From SAR202 cluster bacterium (GTDB lineage: Bacteria; Chloroflexota; Dehalococcoidia; UBA3495): a stretch of DNA of 7,408 bases. Positions 5,661-7,408 of this stretch are shown piece after piece (the stretch's first letter is position 1; each line of letters opens with the position of its first letter). The position numbers and the translations under genes were made by a program. The notes beneath the pieces were generated by a model. It did no database searches and was not told where the DNA came from. It worked only from the letters and a program-made list of their open reading frames with translations. Location: contig VFHG01000080.1 of assembly GCA_009392075.1 (NCBI GenBank), forward strand, positions 1-7,408. Direction: 5' to 3'.

Positions 5661-7408
5661 ATGACCGCAGTCGATGATGTTAAGGCCCGGTTGGATATTG
5701 TTGAGGTAGTCTCTCAACGCGTACCATTGCAGCGGTCCGGTAATAGCTACAAAGCCAACTGTCCTTTTCATCAGGAAAAGACGCCTTCATTCCACGTGTT
5801 TCCTGACCGGCAGTCCTGGCGTTGCTTCGGGGCCTGCGCCACGGGTGGCGACGTTCTTTCGTTCGTGATGCGCGCCGAGGGCCTTGAATTCGGCGAGGCT
5901 CTGCGACAGATGGCCCAGCAAGCTGGAGTCACCCTCCCTCAGCGGGGACAGAGCCCCCAGAACGAAGCAGCACATAAGATCAACGAAGACACCAGGGCCT
6001 ACTTCCAGCGGACGCTGGCATCAGCCCAGGGATCGTCCACGAGAGAATACCTGGAAGAACGCGGGCTGGATAAACAAGCGATCGAAGCCTTCGGTATCGG
6101 ACTCAGTCCTTCCGACGGGGAATCGCTCAAAAACCATCTGGTGCGCGAGGGATATTCGCAAGAAGAACTGGCCAGCGCGGGCGTGGTCAGAGCCGGTGAC
6201 GACGGCGTAAACCATGACCTGTTCCGGGGACGACTGATGTTCCCCATTCGCGATGCCCACGGCAATTTGGTGGGCTTCGGGGCCAGGTCTTTGGACGGTT
6301 CAGAGCCCAAGTACCTGAACTCACCACAAGGGGCATTGTTCGATAAAAGCCGCCTGCTGTACGGAATGGACCGGGCAAGGACCGATGTAAGAAAAGAGGG
6401 CGCTGTAATCGTTGAAGGTTACATGGACGCGATCGCAGCCCATCAGGCCGGGTTCAAGAACGTTGTGGCCCAGATGGGAACGGCGCTGACCGAGTTTCAG
6501 GTTGATGAGATACGACGACTGACGGGGAAAATGACCATGGCGCTGGACCAGGACGCCGCCGGTCAGGCCGCCACATTGCGTAGCTTGGACGTCGTCCTGG
6601 AGAATTTCCGGACCAAGACCGTCAGTAACCAGGGATCGAGCAGCACGGCGGAAGCCGACCCTAGGATAATCGTTATGCCGCCGGGTCAGGATCCGGACGA
6701 GGTGATTCATCGATCGCCCAGCGATTGGACCAAGTTGGTTGAGTCTGCGATACCGGCTGTAACATTCCGGATCAATGCGATAACGAGTCAAGGCGGTACC
6801 GCCTCGACGGAAGGCAAAGCGAAGTGCGTAGCCGAAGCGGCTCCCTTCATTCACCTGCTGGGCAGCGGTATACAACAGGCGAACGCCGTTGAATTATTGG
6901 CTAACAATCTAGGTGTCCCGATCGACACGGTGAAGGCAGCTCTGAGCCGCCCGTCGGTGGCCAGGCGTGCCCGGCGACCGGAGCAGCAACGCCCTGCAGC
7001 TTCGACAACGTCGCCCTTTGCCAAATTGGACCACGACCCGATGGAAGAGCACTGCCTGCAATTGCTCCTCGGGTTTCCGGACCTCCGGGAAACGGCGGAC
7101 GGTCTCCGCCCTGAATTCTTTCAGCGGCACGAAAACAGAGAGGTCTTCATGCGATGGCTGGACGCGGGGCCAGGAATGGATAAAGATGAAACATTGGCGG
7201 CCGTTAGAAGGAACGGCGACGATGAGGTCACAGGGCAATTGGACTCGTTATCGAAAAAGCCGTTGATCGCGTTGGACGCGACTAAACGGGTCGCCTCATT
7301 CTTAGAAGTGGTCTCCCGGTTGGAAGAGCGTAATCTGAGGAGCCTAAAATCCGAAGAAGTTATACGATTTGCCGAGTCGCCTCCCGACATCGAGAATGGC
7401 GAGCACGA
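5661..7408 (+). CDS. dnaG: DNA primase DnaG (3' end outside window)
   Basis: DnaG makes the RNA primers for chromosome replication at the fork, recruited by the replicative helicase. The frame is open for 582 codons to the window end, with perhaps a few dozen missing. The ATG at 5661 gives the standard N-terminus (VDDVKARLDIVEVVSQRV). The zinc-binding domain follows: C34-P-F-H37, EKTPSFHVFPD (39-49), and C55-F-G-A-C59, where many DnaGs have CxxC. The RNA polymerase core has FRGRLMFPIRD (188-198) and SPQGALFDKSRLLYG (221-235). The TOPRIM metal residues are E252 in EGYMD and D296-x-D298 in LDQDAAG. A Ser-rich insert lies near 320-334. A linker (about 430-456) leads to a helical C-terminal domain that should contact the helicase. 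The gene for sigma factor RpoD often follows dnaG, but that region is outside the window. Confidence 0.97.
   Translation, partial: MTAVDDVKARLDIVEVVSQRVPLQRSGNSYKANCPFHQEKTPSFHVFPDRQSWRCFGACATGGDVLSFVMRAEGLEFGEALRQMAQQAGVTLPQRGQSPQNEAAHKINEDTRAYFQRTLASAQGSSTREYLEERGLDKQAIEAFGIGLSPSDGESLKNHLVREGYSQEELASAGVVRAGDDGVNHDLFRGRLMFPIRDAHGNLVGFGARSLDGSEPKYLNSPQGALFDKSRLLYGMDRARTDVRKEGAVIVEGYMDAIAAHQAGFKNVVAQMGTALTEFQVDEIRRLTGKMTMALDQDAAGQAATLRSLDVVLENFRTKTVSNQGSSSTAEADPRIIVMPPGQDPDEVIHRSPSDWTKLVESAIPAVTFRINAITSQGGTASTEGKAKCVAEAAPFIHLLGSGIQQANAVELLANNLGVPIDTVKAALSRPSVARRARRPEQQRPAASTTSPFAKLDHDPMEEHCLQLLLGFPDLRETADGLRPEFFQRHENREVFMRWLDAGPGMDKDETLAAVRRNGDDEVTGQLDSLSKKPLIALDATKRVASFLEVVSRLEERNLRSLKSEEVIRFAESPPDIENGEH

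Noticed and set aside
6321..6875. 184-codon minus-strand frame inside dnaG
   Set aside because: The plus strand here encodes the conserved primase TOPRIM region; the minus frame has no recognisable motif or ribosome site.

Overview
The window looks like bacterial chromosome, moderately GC-rich and densely coded. There is no CRISPR array, rRNA, tRNA or insertion sequence. My best guess at the source is a Chloroflexota bacterium (Dehalococcoidia or SAR202-like). This rests on remembered resemblance of the DnaG zinc motif, the small CxxC-tailed protein and the globin type, not on a search, so it is tentative. Several starts have good Shine-Dalgarno sites, and three sigma70-like promoters can be read.

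Block 1 (1-1997, + strand) is a probable operon. It holds the 3' part of a 2-keto-4-pentenoate hydratase/fumarylacetoacetate hydrolase-family gene, a class C beta-lactamase-like serine hydrolase (EstB type), and a 63-residue ribbon-helix-helix-like protein ending in a CxxC tail. Block 2 (4455-2014, - strand) runs toward block 1 and holds an MFS exporter, a protoglobin and a type II 3-dehydroquinate dehydratase-like protein. The last two are 27 bp apart and share a good promoter upstream of the globin. Block 3 (4633-7408, + strand) is divergent from block 2. It holds a cytosolic glycerophosphodiester phosphodiesterase and dnaG, which is cut by the window end and reads open for 582 codons.

The most interesting part is the globin transcription unit. 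The AroQ-like protein keeps the fold signature but lacks the catalytic Tyr, its Arg partner and other active-site residues, so it probably does not do the shikimate-pathway reaction. The globin promoter has its -10 inside one arm of an inverted repeat. A second near-palindrome abuts its -35, and one half-site resembles the NO-responsive NsrR motif, though the spacing is wrong. A gas-regulated globin plus repurposed lyase pair is a reasonable but unproven hypothesis. The rest is ordinary catabolism, lipid turnover and replication.
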